Of a stretch of DNA of 10,661 nt, positions 1 through 8,842 are shown in pieces. The position numbers and the translations under genes are program-made. Source of the DNA: Verrucomicrobiales bacterium (GTDB lineage Bacteria; Verrucomicrobiota; Verrucomicrobiia; Limisphaerales; SXQI01); assembly GCA_028293365.1 (NCBI GenBank), contig JAQGOX010000944.1, positions 1-10,661 of the forward strand, read 5' to 3'. The notes below the pieces were generated by a model, which did not search any database, was not told the DNA's origin, and saw only the letters and a list, made by a program, of their open reading frames with translations. Every line of letters begins with the position of its first letter. Position 1 is the first letter of the stretch.

Positions 1-3000
1 GCGATATGCATCAACGGCTTGTCGGCCATTCTCGACAACGTCAGCCGAGTATCCAAGCTTCTCCAATTGTCGCATTGCGACTTTTCGGTTCACCGGATTG
101 TCTTCTGCCAGCAGAACACTTGCGCTGCGATTCGAAACTAACGCCGAAAGAGCAATCCGATCTCTTTCCGCACTATGAGGCGTTGCCAACCGTTGATTAT
201 TAACCACCGAACGAATGGTGGATATCAGTTCAGTCTGACGAACCGGCTTCATTAGAAATGCTTGGATCTCGAGCTCGCGCATTACTTCGGCGGCGGGCCG
301 CATGCCCATCGAGGTCAGAATGATCAATTGCGTGGAGCGTATGTGCGGGTCCTTCTTGATCTCCGCTGCCAATGAAAGGCCATCCATTTCGGGCATTTGC
401 ATGTCGACCAGAGCTAGTGAGAAAGGTACTTTGTTTTTTGCCGCCTGCCGCAATTTCTCAAGCGCTTCAAATCCGCCTGCAACAGTTTGGGCATGTATTC
501 CGTATCCACCGAGCTGGCGCTCCAAAATGCGCCGATTGGTCGGAGTATCATCGACCACTAAAACACGAAGGCCAGACATGCTGCGTTCGATTAACGGCGT
601 TTTAGCCTTTTCCAACGGCTGTTTCGGCAGAGTAATCTCGAAAATAAACGTGGATCCCTGATGGAGCGCGCTTTGCACTTCAATTTGTCCATCCATCATT
701 TCGATGAGCTTGCGCGAAATCACCAGGCCAAGGCCTGTTCCTCCGAACCTCCGGGTCGTCGATGTATCGGCCTGAGTAAACGGTTTAAACAATCGAGTTT
801 GAGCTTCCGGATCGATGCCAACGCCTGTGTCTCGAACCTCGACCTGAATCCTGGCATGGGATTCAGTTTCGGATTTCTGACGGACATGGACAAACACTTC
901 TCCCGCCGCTGTAAACTTAATCGCGTTTCCAATCAGGTTCATGAGGACCTGCCACAAACGACCGGGATCACCTTTAAGGTGAATGTTCACGTCGCTATCA
1001 ATCAGGCAGCCAATCTCAAGACCTTTGGCGCGCGCGCGTTCGGCCAGCAATTCCAATGTGCTCTCCACAACATTGCGCAAATCGATATCGATCGACTCGA
1101 AAGTGAGTTTCCCGGATTCAATTTTCGAAAAATCCAGAATGTCGTTGATGATGGTCAGCAGCGACTCGGCGCTGGCGCGAACCGTCTCCGCATAGTCGCG
1201 TTGTTCAGAATCGAGAGATGTTTCCAACAGAAGGTTGGTCATGCCAATGACACCATTCATCGGGGTGCGGATTTCGTGACTCATATTTGCCAGGAATTCG
1301 CTCTTGGCCCGATTGGCTGCTTCCGCGGATTCCTTGGCGGCCTTGAGATCGGCTTCAGTTTGTTTTCTCCCTGTAATATCTTCGCAAATTCCAAGCAGAT
1401 AAAGTGCCCGCCCCTGTTCATCGAAAATAGGAATTTTGCGCGTATGCATCGTCCTGGGACCGTGTTTCCGTGTCATTAATAACTCTTCCGGGATATCGGC
1501 CAGCTCACCACACGCAAGCACGTCGCGGTCCCGAGCCGAGAATTCCGCCGCCTCGTTTGGAAAAATATCAAAATCGTTTTTCCCGAGCATCTCCTCGTTG
1601 GTGTAACCAGTTAACTCCACACCCGCTCGATTCCAGCGGACAAATCGAAGGTCGGTGGCTTCTTTGATAAAAACCGGTATGGGAAGGTTCTCCACCACGG
1701 AATCGAGAAATTTCTGTGCTCGTTTTAATTCGACTTCAGCGCGCCGGCGTTCCCGGATCTCAGTTTCCATAGCGAAATTGGCTTCTGATAATTCGCGGGT
1801 TCTCGCGTCGACCCGCAATTCAAGGTCTGCTTTAGCGCGTTCGAGTTCCTCCTGCGCCAATCTCTTTTCCGTAATATCGAGAGCGAACACGATTACCCCA
1901 ATCACCTTTCCGTTCGGATCGCGATAGGGAATCTTATCCGCCGCCAGCCAGCGCACCACACCCCCTCCGGTTTGAATACGTTCCACTATTCCATGCTTGG
2001 GTTTTCCCGATTCGATCACTTCCAAATCGTCCAAATGATGCTTGCGCGCAACCTCGCGATCAAGATAATCCACGGGCTTTCCGGTAAGCTCGTCAATGGA
2101 ACGGCCAAGTAAGTCCGCGGCGTAATGGTTCACACGCACATGTCGATTATCACGGTCCTTGTAAATCACAAATGCGGGTACTACTTCGAAAATCGTCTGA
2201 TATTCCAGACGCTGGCACTCGAGTTCGAACTGGACGCGCTTAAGCTCCGTAATGTCGCGCGAGATTCCAAACGTGCCGATTATCTGCCCAGCCTTGTCTC
2301 TCAATGGCATCTTCGTCGCAGAAATCCAGGTTTTCCGACCGTCCGGCGAAATAAACACTTCTTCCCGGCCAACGAGCGGCTTGCCCGAAGCCATCACCTG
2401 CCGCTCATCTTCAGCCGCACGCCGTGCATTTTCTTCGGTAAAAAAGTCACGATCGGTTTTCCCCACCAGCTCCTCCGGCCGGCTTTTTCCCGAAACAATT
2501 GCCTTCGCCCGGTTAACTCTTGTAAAACGGCCTTCCGCATCTTTGAAATAAATCCGATCCGGAATGTTATCCATGAGTGCGTCCAGCAAAGATCTTTCCT
2601 GAAGCAACGCGGTTTGGGTGTTTTCCCGGTGAACGATTTCAGCGCGAAGAGCCGCGTTCGATTTTGAAACTTCCGCGGCCCGTTGAATCGAGAGGAACAC
2701 AAGGGCAAAAAGTGAAAAACCAACCAGCCCTCCAGACCAACGGAACCAAACTCGATCCTGCAAAGGCGGACCCAGGATTGTGAACTCGGTTTTCGCTCCG
2801 GCCGGGTCGATATCTCCTCCTTCGTCCGATGCTCTGACCTGAAATGAATGCTTTCCATCATTAAGGCGGGCCAAAGAAATCCCCTGCGCTGGAATCTCCT
2901 GAAATGGGGTCCATGGCCTGTTATCAAATCGCCAGGAGTAGCGAAAACTGCCGTGGTTTTGTGGAGACCAAAGTTCGCGGGCTGAGGCAGCAAAATGGAA

Positions 3001-5028
3001 AAACCCTTCGAAGCGTTCTTCTTTCGAAAAACTATTTAGAATCGTTCGAGGGGCCACGTGGTCAGACTTATAGCAGAGTGAACCGCCCTCCACGCCAAGC
3101 CAGAGGTTTCCTTGGCCATCCCTGGCTGCACGATAAATCATGGTCCTGAATGGCAGACTGATCTGATGAGGCTCATCATTTTCGATCAGGACTATCGAAT
3201 TGCGAGCGGAGATAACCACCGTCCCGTCGTAACAGCGCCCTATGAAATCGCCGACGTCAGCCGGGTAAAATTTCCAATTACCGTTCTCGCAGGAAGCGTA
3301 GCCACCCCCATTTCCAGCCCCGACGTTCCCTTCGTACAGAAACCACATTTTATCCTTGCCACGCGCTGCGCCAAAAACCGTGAATCCGCCAATCGGAGTT
3401 ACGGGAGTCCAATCGTTTGAGCCTTTGGCTAGATGAAAAAGTGTCAAACCAGCGGACAGCCATAAATCATCAACGCCGGAATAAAGATTACCCCGAGGCC
3501 GATCCTGCAGACCGCATTCGACCTGTTGGCTTTGCACTGATTCGTCAAGCCGAAAGTGAATCAGGGTTAACTCGTTCGCCTTCCCCCCGGCCAAACACAC
3601 TCGAAGGCCTCCTTGAGGGTCTGCGGCAGCACTTAAAAATTCACGACTGCCATTGCCACCCAGTGAAAACCGCTGCCAATTCGTTCCATCGAAGGCAGCC
3701 AAAGGTCTGTCAGCAATTGGTCCTTTCCCAACAAACCAGACATTTCCATCTCCTCCCAGAAATGCCTGATCGATGACGGGAATTCCGGTATCTGCGGGAC
3801 CATAGGTGCGCGTGATCCCATCCATCAAGACCCGAACCTTTTCATCCCTGCTCCAATTCCAAACTCCGCCTTTTGCATCGGCAAGAACCTGCCCACGCAC
3901 CTCGTTGCTAAAGGAAAAAACGCCGTCACGAACAGACCACCCAATATCCGGGGCATCCAGCCAGACCGTGCCACCACGATCGGTGGCGGGAAATGGCATG
4001 GAAAAATGAATCCATTCACCCGCGTCACGCTGCCATCGAGTGAGATGGTTGTTGGCAACCATCCAAAGTGCGCCATCAGGCGCTTCCGCCACAACTTCAG
4101 CAAAGTGGATTGAGATCGGTGCCGATTGAAAAGCATCGAAACCAGTTCCATTCCAGGATGTCATGGCCCCTTTCTGCCCATCCAAACTCGGCGCAATGAT
4201 TTCACCTAAGTGCGTCACGCACAGTGGCCGCAAATCCGTCGTTCCGCAGGATTCCCAGGTCACGCCGTCGCGCGAGTGAACAGCTCCATTGCTCGTTTCA
4301 GCAAAAAGACCGTACTTGGCGGATTCGACCATTTGCCAGGCCTCGCCAACGGAAGGTAGGCCGAAAAGCTGAATCGAATGCCAACGCGAGCCAGCTTTCT
4401 CTGCAATGCCTTTTGGCGTCAGCGCAAATTGGCGTCCCGTGCCACTGCGGAAGTAGTTCAAAATATGATCAGCAGGTAGTCCATCTCGGATCGAATATTT
4501 GGTCCAGACGCCGTTCCGATAAGAAGTTAAACCTCCGGGTAGCGAAGGGTCTGGCCATCGGTCCGAACAAAACCAAAGTGTTCCATCAGGATCTTCGGCC
4601 ATTCTCCGCACACTCGGGCCAGCCAGCATTCTTTCTTCGGCCCTCACCATGAAGCGGCCCCCCTCCAAAACCGCCGCCCCTTTTGAGGTGCCGATCCATA
4701 CAGCCCCATTTCGCAACACAACCACAGATCTCGCAAAATTGCTGGGCAATCCATCTGCTACCGTGAAGCGGCGCCATTGGAAGCCATCATACCGGTAGGC
4801 GCCATCGGAAGCTGCAATCCAGACCGGACCATTGGTCTCAAAACCAATGTCGAAAATATAGCGCCTTACCAATCCAGCATCTTCTAGAAAAGAAACAACT
4901 TTCCAGGGAGATGGACACTCCCTGGGCACCGCTCCGGAGAAACGCGTCGAAGCAGCCTCAATTCGGGCTGGTAACAGCGCCAAAATGAGGCAGATCAGTC
5001 TAAAAAATGAGCGGTTTGAACAAAGCAT
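1..5028 (-). CDS. Giant hybrid sensor histidine kinase (propeller, Y_Y_Y, 3 PAS, HisKA, HATPase, REC, REC), 3' end cut by window
   Basis: This is a membrane two-component hybrid kinase that should sense an external signal and relay phosphate His to Asp. One frame of 1,676 codons runs unbroken to the window edge. In order it shows: a hydrophobic signal segment (about 8-24); a periplasmic propeller with repeated VW/LW motifs (for example near 65, 107, 152, 321, 427, 560, 642); a Y_Y_Y-type domain (about 696-750); a membrane helix (about 762-781); three PAS domains (about 816-926, 941-1050, 1106-1222) with a charged coiled coil before the third; HisKA with MSHEIRTPMNG, phospho-acceptor His1251; HATPase_c with NLIGN (from 1364), DTGVG (from 1400) and GTGLGL (about 1429); REC1 with VVDDTPTN, phospho-Asp1542 and Lys1594; and the start of REC2 (LLAEDNPVNRK, from about 1638). 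An in-frame TGA three codons upstream makes the ATG at 5028 the earliest possible ATG start. The layout resembles Bacteroidetes HTCS regulators, but receivers follow the kinase core. The missing end could hold an Hpt domain. The stimulus is unknown. Confidence 0.93.
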   Translation of the reverse strand, partial: MLCSNRSFFRLICLILALLPARIEAASTRFSGAVPRECPSPWKVVSFLEDAGLVRRYIFDIGFETNGPVWIAASDGAYRYDGFQWRRFTVADGLPSNFARSVVVLRNGAVWIGTSKGAAVLEGGRFMVRAEERMLAGPSVRRMAEDPDGTLWFCSDRWPDPSLPGGLTSYRNGVWTKYSIRDGLPADHILNYFRSGTGRQFALTPKGIAEKAGSRWHSIQLFGLPSVGEAWQMVESAKYGLFAETSNGAVHSRDGVTWESCGTTDLRPLCVTHLGEIIAPSLDGQKGAMTSWNGTGFDAFQSAPISIHFAEVVAEAPDGALWMVANNHLTRWQRDAGEWIHFSMPFPATDRGGTVWLDAPDIGWSVRDGVFSFSNEVRGQVLADAKGGVWNWSRDEKVRVLMDGITRTYGPADTGIPVIDQAFLGGDGNVWFVGKGPIADRPLAAFDGTNWQRFSLGGNGSREFLSAAADPQGGLRVCLAGGKANELTLIHFRLDESVQSQQVECGLQDRPRGNLYSGVDDLWLSAGLTLFHLAKGSNDWTPVTPIGGFTVFGAARGKDKMWFLYEGNVGAGNGGGYASCENGNWKFYPADVGDFIGRCYDGTVVISARNSIVLIENDEPHQISLPFRTMIYRAARDGQGNLWLGVEGGSLCYKSDHVAPRTILNSFSKEERFEGFFHFAASARELWSPQNHGSFRYSWRFDNRPWTPFQEIPAQGISLARLNDGKHSFQVRASDEGGDIDPAGAKTEFTILGPPLQDRVWFRWSGGLVGFSLFALVFLSIQRAAEVSKSNAALRAEIVHRENTQTALLQERSLLDALMDNIPDRIYFKDAEGRFTRVNRAKAIVSGKSRPEELVGKTDRDFFTEENARRAAEDERQVMASGKPLVGREEVFISPDGRKTWISATKMPLRDKAGQIIGTFGISRDITELKRVQFELECQRLEYQTIFEVVPAFVIYKDRDNRHVRVNHYAADLLGRSIDELTGKPVDYLDREVARKHHLDDLEVIESGKPKHGIVERIQTGGGVVRWLAADKIPYRDPNGKVIGVIVFALDITEKRLAQEELERAKADLELRVDARTRELSEANFAMETEIRERRRAEVELKRAQKFLDSVVENLPIPVFIKEATDLRFVRWNRAGVELTGYTNEEMLGKNDFDIFPNEAAEFSARDRDVLACGELADIPEELLMTRKHGPRTMHTRKIPIFDEQGRALYLLGICEDITGRKQTEADLKAAKESAEAANRAKSEFLANMSHEIRTPMNGVIGMTNLLLETSLDSEQRDYAETVRASAESLLTIINDILDFSKIESGKLTFESIDIDLRNVVESTLELLAERARAKGLEIGCLIDSDVNIHLKGDPGRLWQVLMNLIGNAIKFTAAGEVFVHVRQKSETESHARIQVEVRDTGVGIDPEAQTRLFKPFTQADTSTTRRFGGTGLGLVISRKLIEMMDGQIEVQSALHQGSTFIFEITLPKQPLEKAKTPLIERSMSGLRVLVVDDTPTNRRILERQLGGYGIHAQTVAGGFEALEKLRQAAKNKVPFSLALVDMQMPEMDGLSLAAEIKKDPHIRSTQLIILTSMGMRPAAEVMRELEIQAFLMKPVRQTELISTIRSVVNNQRLATPHSAERDRIALSALVSNRSASVLLAEDNPVNRKVAMRQLEKLGYSADVVENGRQAVDAYR

Positions 5029-5043
5029 TCTGTGTCAGGCCTA

Positions 5044-5070
5044 CCGCCTAGCATTTCATGTGCTAGGCGG
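5044..5070. repeat. Perfect inverted repeat in the kinase leader
   Basis: CCGCCTAGCA (5044-5053) and TGCTAGGCGG (5061-5070) are exact reverse complements, separated by a 7-base loop. Seen from the kinase transcript, the hairpin ends 15 bases before the ATG at 5028, where ribosome access is decided. The loop holds an ATG at 5059 that opens a three-codon frame ending inside the stem (ATG AAA TGC TAG). On the plus strand the stem is followed by GCCG and a T-rich run, so it could also act as a terminator for antisense transcripts leaving the kinase gene. Alternatives are a dimeric operator or one copy of a dispersed palindromic repeat. The pairing is seen; the function is inferred. Confidence 0.6.
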
Positions 5071-5342
5071 GCCGTTTCTTTGAAAACTGCAGTTCTTAGC
5101 GAAAAACCCTTAGAATCGCGGAACCAGACCAGTCACGAGCCCCGAGGGACGCACGCAAGATGGGAAAAAAGTTCCTTAAGCAGATCTTGATCAGGCATTT
5201 CGCGGGTTTTCCATGTAAGCTTATGCCAATAACTCAAAATACCAAACACTTCTTCTTCATAGTGGAAACATCGGAGAATTTGAGAGGAAGGTTTAAGCAT
5301 TTGATTTGTAGGCACACGCGGCATTCCGCTAATTTAGTCGAA
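5071..5342. other. Intergenic region between the kinase and recQ
   Basis: This stretch should carry the promoters of the kinase (leftward) and recQ (rightward). I could not find a convincing -35/-10 pair for either gene, nor a clear Shine-Dalgarno sequence before the recQ start. The recQ frame stays open upstream to an ATG at 5160, which would add 61 residues. That stretch shows no helicase similarity, so I treat it as non-coding leader. A 63-codon minus-strand frame (5133-5324) is also open here but resembles nothing I know. Confidence 0.5.
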
Positions 5343-7529
5343 ATGCAAGTTCAGGAAGATTTGCTCCAGTCATTGTTGAAGCAATATTTTGGTTTCACCT
5401 CCTTCAGACCCTTTCAAAGGGAGATCATGCGCGATTTCCTCGCTGGGCGCGACGTGGTCGCTCTCCTTCCCACCGGGGGCGGCAAATCGTTATGCTTCCA
5501 ACTGCCTGCCCTGGCCCGCCCCGGCCTGACCATTGTTGTTTCCCCACTAATAGCATTGATGAAAGATCAAGTCGATGCTCTTCGCGCGGCCGGAGTACCG
5601 GCGACATTCCTGAATTCTTCGATCGATTCCGCTGAGGGCCGATCACGGCTGCGAGGCCTGCACAACGGCGAATATCGCCTGCTTTACGTCGCACCGGAAA
5701 GACTGCTGCTTTCCGGCTTCATTGAAGATTTACGACGTTGGAACGTCAACTCGTTCGCCATCGACGAAGCGCATTGCATTAGCGAATGGGGCCACGATTT
5801 TCGTCCCGAATACCGGCAAATAGCCAGTCTGAGAGATAAATTCCCGGCAATTCCAATGATGGCCTTGACGGCAACGGCAACGAGTCGAGTGCGTGATGAT
5901 ATTATTAACCAACTGCATCTGCAGAACCCGGCCTCTTATCAGGCAAGCTTCAATCGGCCGAATCTAACATACCGGGTTTCCCCAAAATCTGGCGCGTATG
6001 AGCAGGCGCTCAAATTCATTGAAAGCCGGGAAAAAGAGAGCGGGATTATTTATTGCCAGTCCCGGAAATCAGCCGAAAACGTTGCCGCGAAGCTCGTGGC
6101 TGACGGGATAAAAGCCGCCCCATACCATGCGGGACTGGAATCCGGGCAACGAGGCCGGGCTCAGGAAGCGTTTTTACGCGACCAGGTGCGCGTGATTTGC
6201 GCCACCATTGCTTTCGGAATGGGGATTAATAAGCCCAATGTCCGATATGTCATCCATTACGATTTGCCAAAAAACGTCGAAGGTTACTATCAGGAAACCG
6301 GGCGTGCTGGTCGCGACGGACTCCCCAGCGAATGTTTGTTATTGTTCAGCCCCTCCGATCGAATCAAATATAGCCAGTTCATTGACGAAAAACCTGATCC
6401 GAAGGAGCGCGAAATCGCACGGTCGCAATTGGAGTCCATTGTGCATTATGCGGAATCCGCAGCCTGCCGCCGCAAATTCCTGCTCGATTACTTCGGCGAA
6501 AGCATGCCGGATGAGAATTGCGGCGGCTGCGATAACTGCCACGCTCCACGCGAAACCTGGGACGGGACTCTCGCCGCCCAAAAATTGCTTTCCTGTGTTT
6601 ATCGCATCCAGGAAAAAGGAAGTTTTTCCGTAGGGATGGCGCACGTTGTCGAAGTTCTCACGGGTGCCGCCACCGAAAAAATTCGCAAATGGGGTCACGA
6701 TACTCTTTCCACTTACGGAATCGGAAAAGAACATAATCGCGCCGATTGGGGAGCGATAGGCCGTGAACTGGTCCGACTCGGATTCTTGCGGCAAAACGCC
6801 GACAGATTCAACGTATTGGAACTAACACCCGACGGCCGCGCCGCTCTCAAGACCCGCCAGAAAATCACTCTCACTCGCCCCATGAAGGCGCCAGTGCAAA
6901 CCAAAGACCGGGCGGGCGACATCGAATGCGACGAACTTCTATTTGAGAAACTGCGGCAGCTACGGAAACGCCTCGCGGAGGAGCGGGACGTTCCCTCCTA
7001 CATCATTTTTTCCGACGTTGCCTTGCGCCAAATGGCCCGCAACTATCCCCAGACTCAGGCGGAATTCGCCCGTATTAGCGGCGTCGGAGAAAAGAAACTC
7101 GCAGAGTTCAGCGAAGTGTTCACCTACGAAGTGGTGGCACATTTGGGTTCCAATCCGAAACGGAGTTTTACTGAATCCCGATTACCCGCTTCGGCAGAAC
7201 CAAAATACAAGATTCTTTCCTCGACGGTTCAGCAGTCTGTTGCGCTGCTTAACTCTGGAAAGACCATCGCACAAATCGCCAGCGCCCGTGGATTCGTTCC
7301 GAACACCATCTACACCCATATTGCTGAAGCAATCGAAGCTGGCCAACCGGTTAATGCCGGTGCGCTGCTCGATTCCAATGCACGACGCGAAATTGAGGCC
7401 GCATTTCAAAAATTTGGCTATGCGAACCTAAGCGGGGCGGTTGACTCTCTGGGAGGGCGCTACGGTTACGGAGAGCTCCGCATCTTTCGTGCACTGGCCC
7501 AGACAAAGCCCCGGGACCTGCCTAACTAA
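5343..7529 (+). CDS. recQ: ATP-dependent DNA helicase RecQ
   Basis: This is a cytoplasmic 3'-5' superfamily 2 helicase that unwinds DNA ends and forks in recombinational repair. From the chosen start it has 728 residues. The motifs match E. coli RecQ closely: an FGFTSFRPFQ segment upstream of the ATP site, Walker A PTGGGKS with Lys48, DEAH at 141-144 followed by CISEWGHDFRPEYR, ALTATA, FGMGINKPNVR, and QETGRAGRDG at 317-326. A four-cysteine zinc site (375, 393, 396, 399) leads into the RQC winged helix. An HRDC domain follows (about 528-599), then a C-terminal helix-turn-helix region (about 619-728, with IAQIASARG) that E. coli RecQ, at about 610 residues, lacks. I chose the ATG at 5343 because similarity to RecQ begins there; the frame is open upstream to an ATG at 5160. 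Its stop codon overlaps the end of the convergent CotH-like gene by 4 bases. The identity is very secure; the start is less so. Confidence 0.96.
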   Translation: MQVQEDLLQSLLKQYFGFTSFRPFQREIMRDFLAGRDVVALLPTGGGKSLCFQLPALARPGLTIVVSPLIALMKDQVDALRAAGVPATFLNSSIDSAEGRSRLRGLHNGEYRLLYVAPERLLLSGFIEDLRRWNVNSFAIDEAHCISEWGHDFRPEYRQIASLRDKFPAIPMMALTATATSRVRDDIINQLHLQNPASYQASFNRPNLTYRVSPKSGAYEQALKFIESREKESGIIYCQSRKSAENVAAKLVADGIKAAPYHAGLESGQRGRAQEAFLRDQVRVICATIAFGMGINKPNVRYVIHYDLPKNVEGYYQETGRAGRDGLPSECLLLFSPSDRIKYSQFIDEKPDPKEREIARSQLESIVHYAESAACRRKFLLDYFGESMPDENCGGCDNCHAPRETWDGTLAAQKLLSCVYRIQEKGSFSVGMAHVVEVLTGAATEKIRKWGHDTLSTYGIGKEHNRADWGAIGRELVRLGFLRQNADRFNVLELTPDGRAALKTRQKITLTRPMKAPVQTKDRAGDIECDELLFEKLRQLRKRLAEERDVPSYIIFSDVALRQMARNYPQTQAEFARISGVGEKKLAEFSEVFTYEVVAHLGSNPKRSFTESRLPASAEPKYKILSSTVQQSVALLNSGKTIAQIASARGFVPNTIYTHIAEAIEAGQPVNAGALLDSNARREIEAAFQKFGYANLSGAVDSLGGRYGYGELRIFRALAQTKPRDLPN

Positions 7530-8842
7530 GGCTTTGGCGGTTTGGCAGAAGTGAGCGCATCAAAAAATGCGGCAAGGTGACGCAGCGCGTTCGTGCGACC
7601 GGCCTCATCAATGCTCGCATTCTTTACCAGCAATTCGATGGCCGGGCGCTTCGCCGCAAATCGATTACTGGAAGTAAGAAAATTTTCCGCGGCCGCCCGG
7701 CTTCTGAATTGTTCCATTTCATATTGGGCCTGGCGCTCGACCTCCCCAAGGTCCGGGCGATAATCACGTGGCGCTGAAAGCCGAACCTCTTCGGTCACCC
7801 ATGAGGCGAGGTCAAAGTCTCCAGCCAGCGGGACCAGTTTCCCGTCGGCAAGTCTGATCACATCTGTATTCCACAATCCCTGTCCGTCCACCGACAATTC
7901 GTAATCCCAATTGCCGAGCAGCAAGTGGAACAATTGAAGATCGTCGATTAGCTGCTCGCCGAAGTTCGCATCTTTCAATGCGGACACTTCCACGTCGGAA
8001 AGCGCGCTCCCACCCAGTCGTTCAGCAAGAACTTCAATATCCTCCAGGATCATTCCGTTTCGCAGGACCTGCCATCCGACTATCGGAGATTCATTGGTCA
8101 AAGTGGTATCGTTATATTGAATTTGCGCGCGGCGCACCCGGGGTGTCATGAATCCGAGCAACCCCATCGTTTCATAAGCGAGCGTCTCCCGATACGCAGC
8201 GCGCTCGTCGCGCAATCGCCCGATGTTCCCGCGTCCGCCTTCGGCGCAATGCGTTCCGATCTTGATTTCTCGGGCATCGGAGAACGGAGTGCCGACCCGA
8301 TTTTCTTTCGAAACTTTCAATTTTAGTTTGGGGAATGGGCACTCCTGCAAACTTGAATTTCCACGAACTCGCACGGTTGCCGGAAGTTGGAATGTCCCCA
8401 TCTTGACCGTCGCATCAAAGTAAGTGGTCTCGCGATGGGGTGGAAAAATCCCGTCGGGCGTTCCCGCATAGGCCAGGTCAAAATGTTTTTGAAAAGGTCC
8501 CGTCAATGTCCATGACACAATTTCTCGGGATGAAAACACACTCCCCGTCTGCGCGGTTTCCAGCGAGCGATAAAATTTGGAATTATTCCGAAAATCTACA
8601 CTTAACGGACTGGCGGCATTCGAGACCATAGTCCACGGCCCTGTGACGAGGTCTGCCGACTCCAATCCGTCGGGAAAAGTAAGTGTCGCCCGATCTCCGT
8701 CTCGGGCGATTTGCAGATTAAGCGACCCTGAAAGCCGTTCTTCTCTGGGTAATAAGGGCGAACTCAATAACTTGTCCGCGGCCACGCTCTGCATTCCACT
8801 TGCCAAACAAATAGCGACCGCAACTAAAGCGATATTTCTCAT
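7526..8842 (-). CDS. Exported CotH-like (atypical kinase fold) protein
   Basis: The product, 438 residues from this start, begins with a signal peptide (MRNIALVAVAICLASG, likely cleaved after the SVAA region). Residues about 38-95 form a small beta module with LESADLVTGPW and a closing FYRSL, a pattern I associate with exported verrucomicrobial proteins. The rest resembles CotH kinases: VRVRGNSSLQ then PKLKLKV (about 157-177), a RETLAYETMGLLGF helix with TPRVR, GNWDYE (310-315), and GDFDLA (341-346), which would be the metal-binding Asp segment. CotH of Bacillus phosphorylates spore-coat proteins; the substrate here is unknown and activity is not proven. The frame is open further up (ATGs at 8854 and 8911). 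I chose 8842 because GAGAG lies five bases before it and the signal peptide then sits at the N-terminus. It is convergent with recQ and divergent from the carboxypeptidase gene. The family call is moderate; export is more secure. Confidence 0.62.
   Translation of the reverse strand: MRNIALVAVAICLASGMQSVAADKLLSSPLLPREERLSGSLNLQIARDGDRATLTFPDGLESADLVTGPWTMVSNAASPLSVDFRNNSKFYRSLETAQTGSVFSSREIVSWTLTGPFQKHFDLAYAGTPDGIFPPHRETTYFDATVKMGTFQLPATVRVRGNSSLQECPFPKLKLKVSKENRVGTPFSDAREIKIGTHCAEGGRGNIGRLRDERAAYRETLAYETMGLLGFMTPRVRRAQIQYNDTTLTNESPIVGWQVLRNGMILEDIEVLAERLGGSALSDVEVSALKDANFGEQLIDDLQLFHLLLGNWDYELSVDGQGLWNTDVIRLADGKLVPLAGDFDLASWVTEEVRLSAPRDYRPDLGEVERQAQYEMEQFRSRAAAENFLTSSNRFAAKRPAIELLVKNASIDEAGRTNALRHLAAFFDALTSAKPPKP

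Noticed and set aside
661..1479. Long plus-strand open frame (272 codons) opposite the kinase core
   Set aside because: It lies wholly antisense to the HisKA/HATPase coding frame, whose motifs are unmistakable, and its translation resembles no family.
2125..2993. Overlapping open frames on both strands in the PAS/Y_Y_Y part of the kinase gene
   Set aside because: The kinase frame carries clear PAS and membrane segments here; the other frames have no recognisable domain and no start context.
5044..5070. The inverted repeat as an integron attC site or insertion-sequence end
   Set aside because: There is no integrase, cassette array, transposase or target-site duplication around it.
5133..5324. 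63-codon minus-strand frame between the kinase and recQ, considered as a transposase remnant or small gene
   Set aside because: I see no recognisable motif and no ribosome-binding site, and one short open frame by chance is expected; the nearby hairpin alone does not make it a mobile element.
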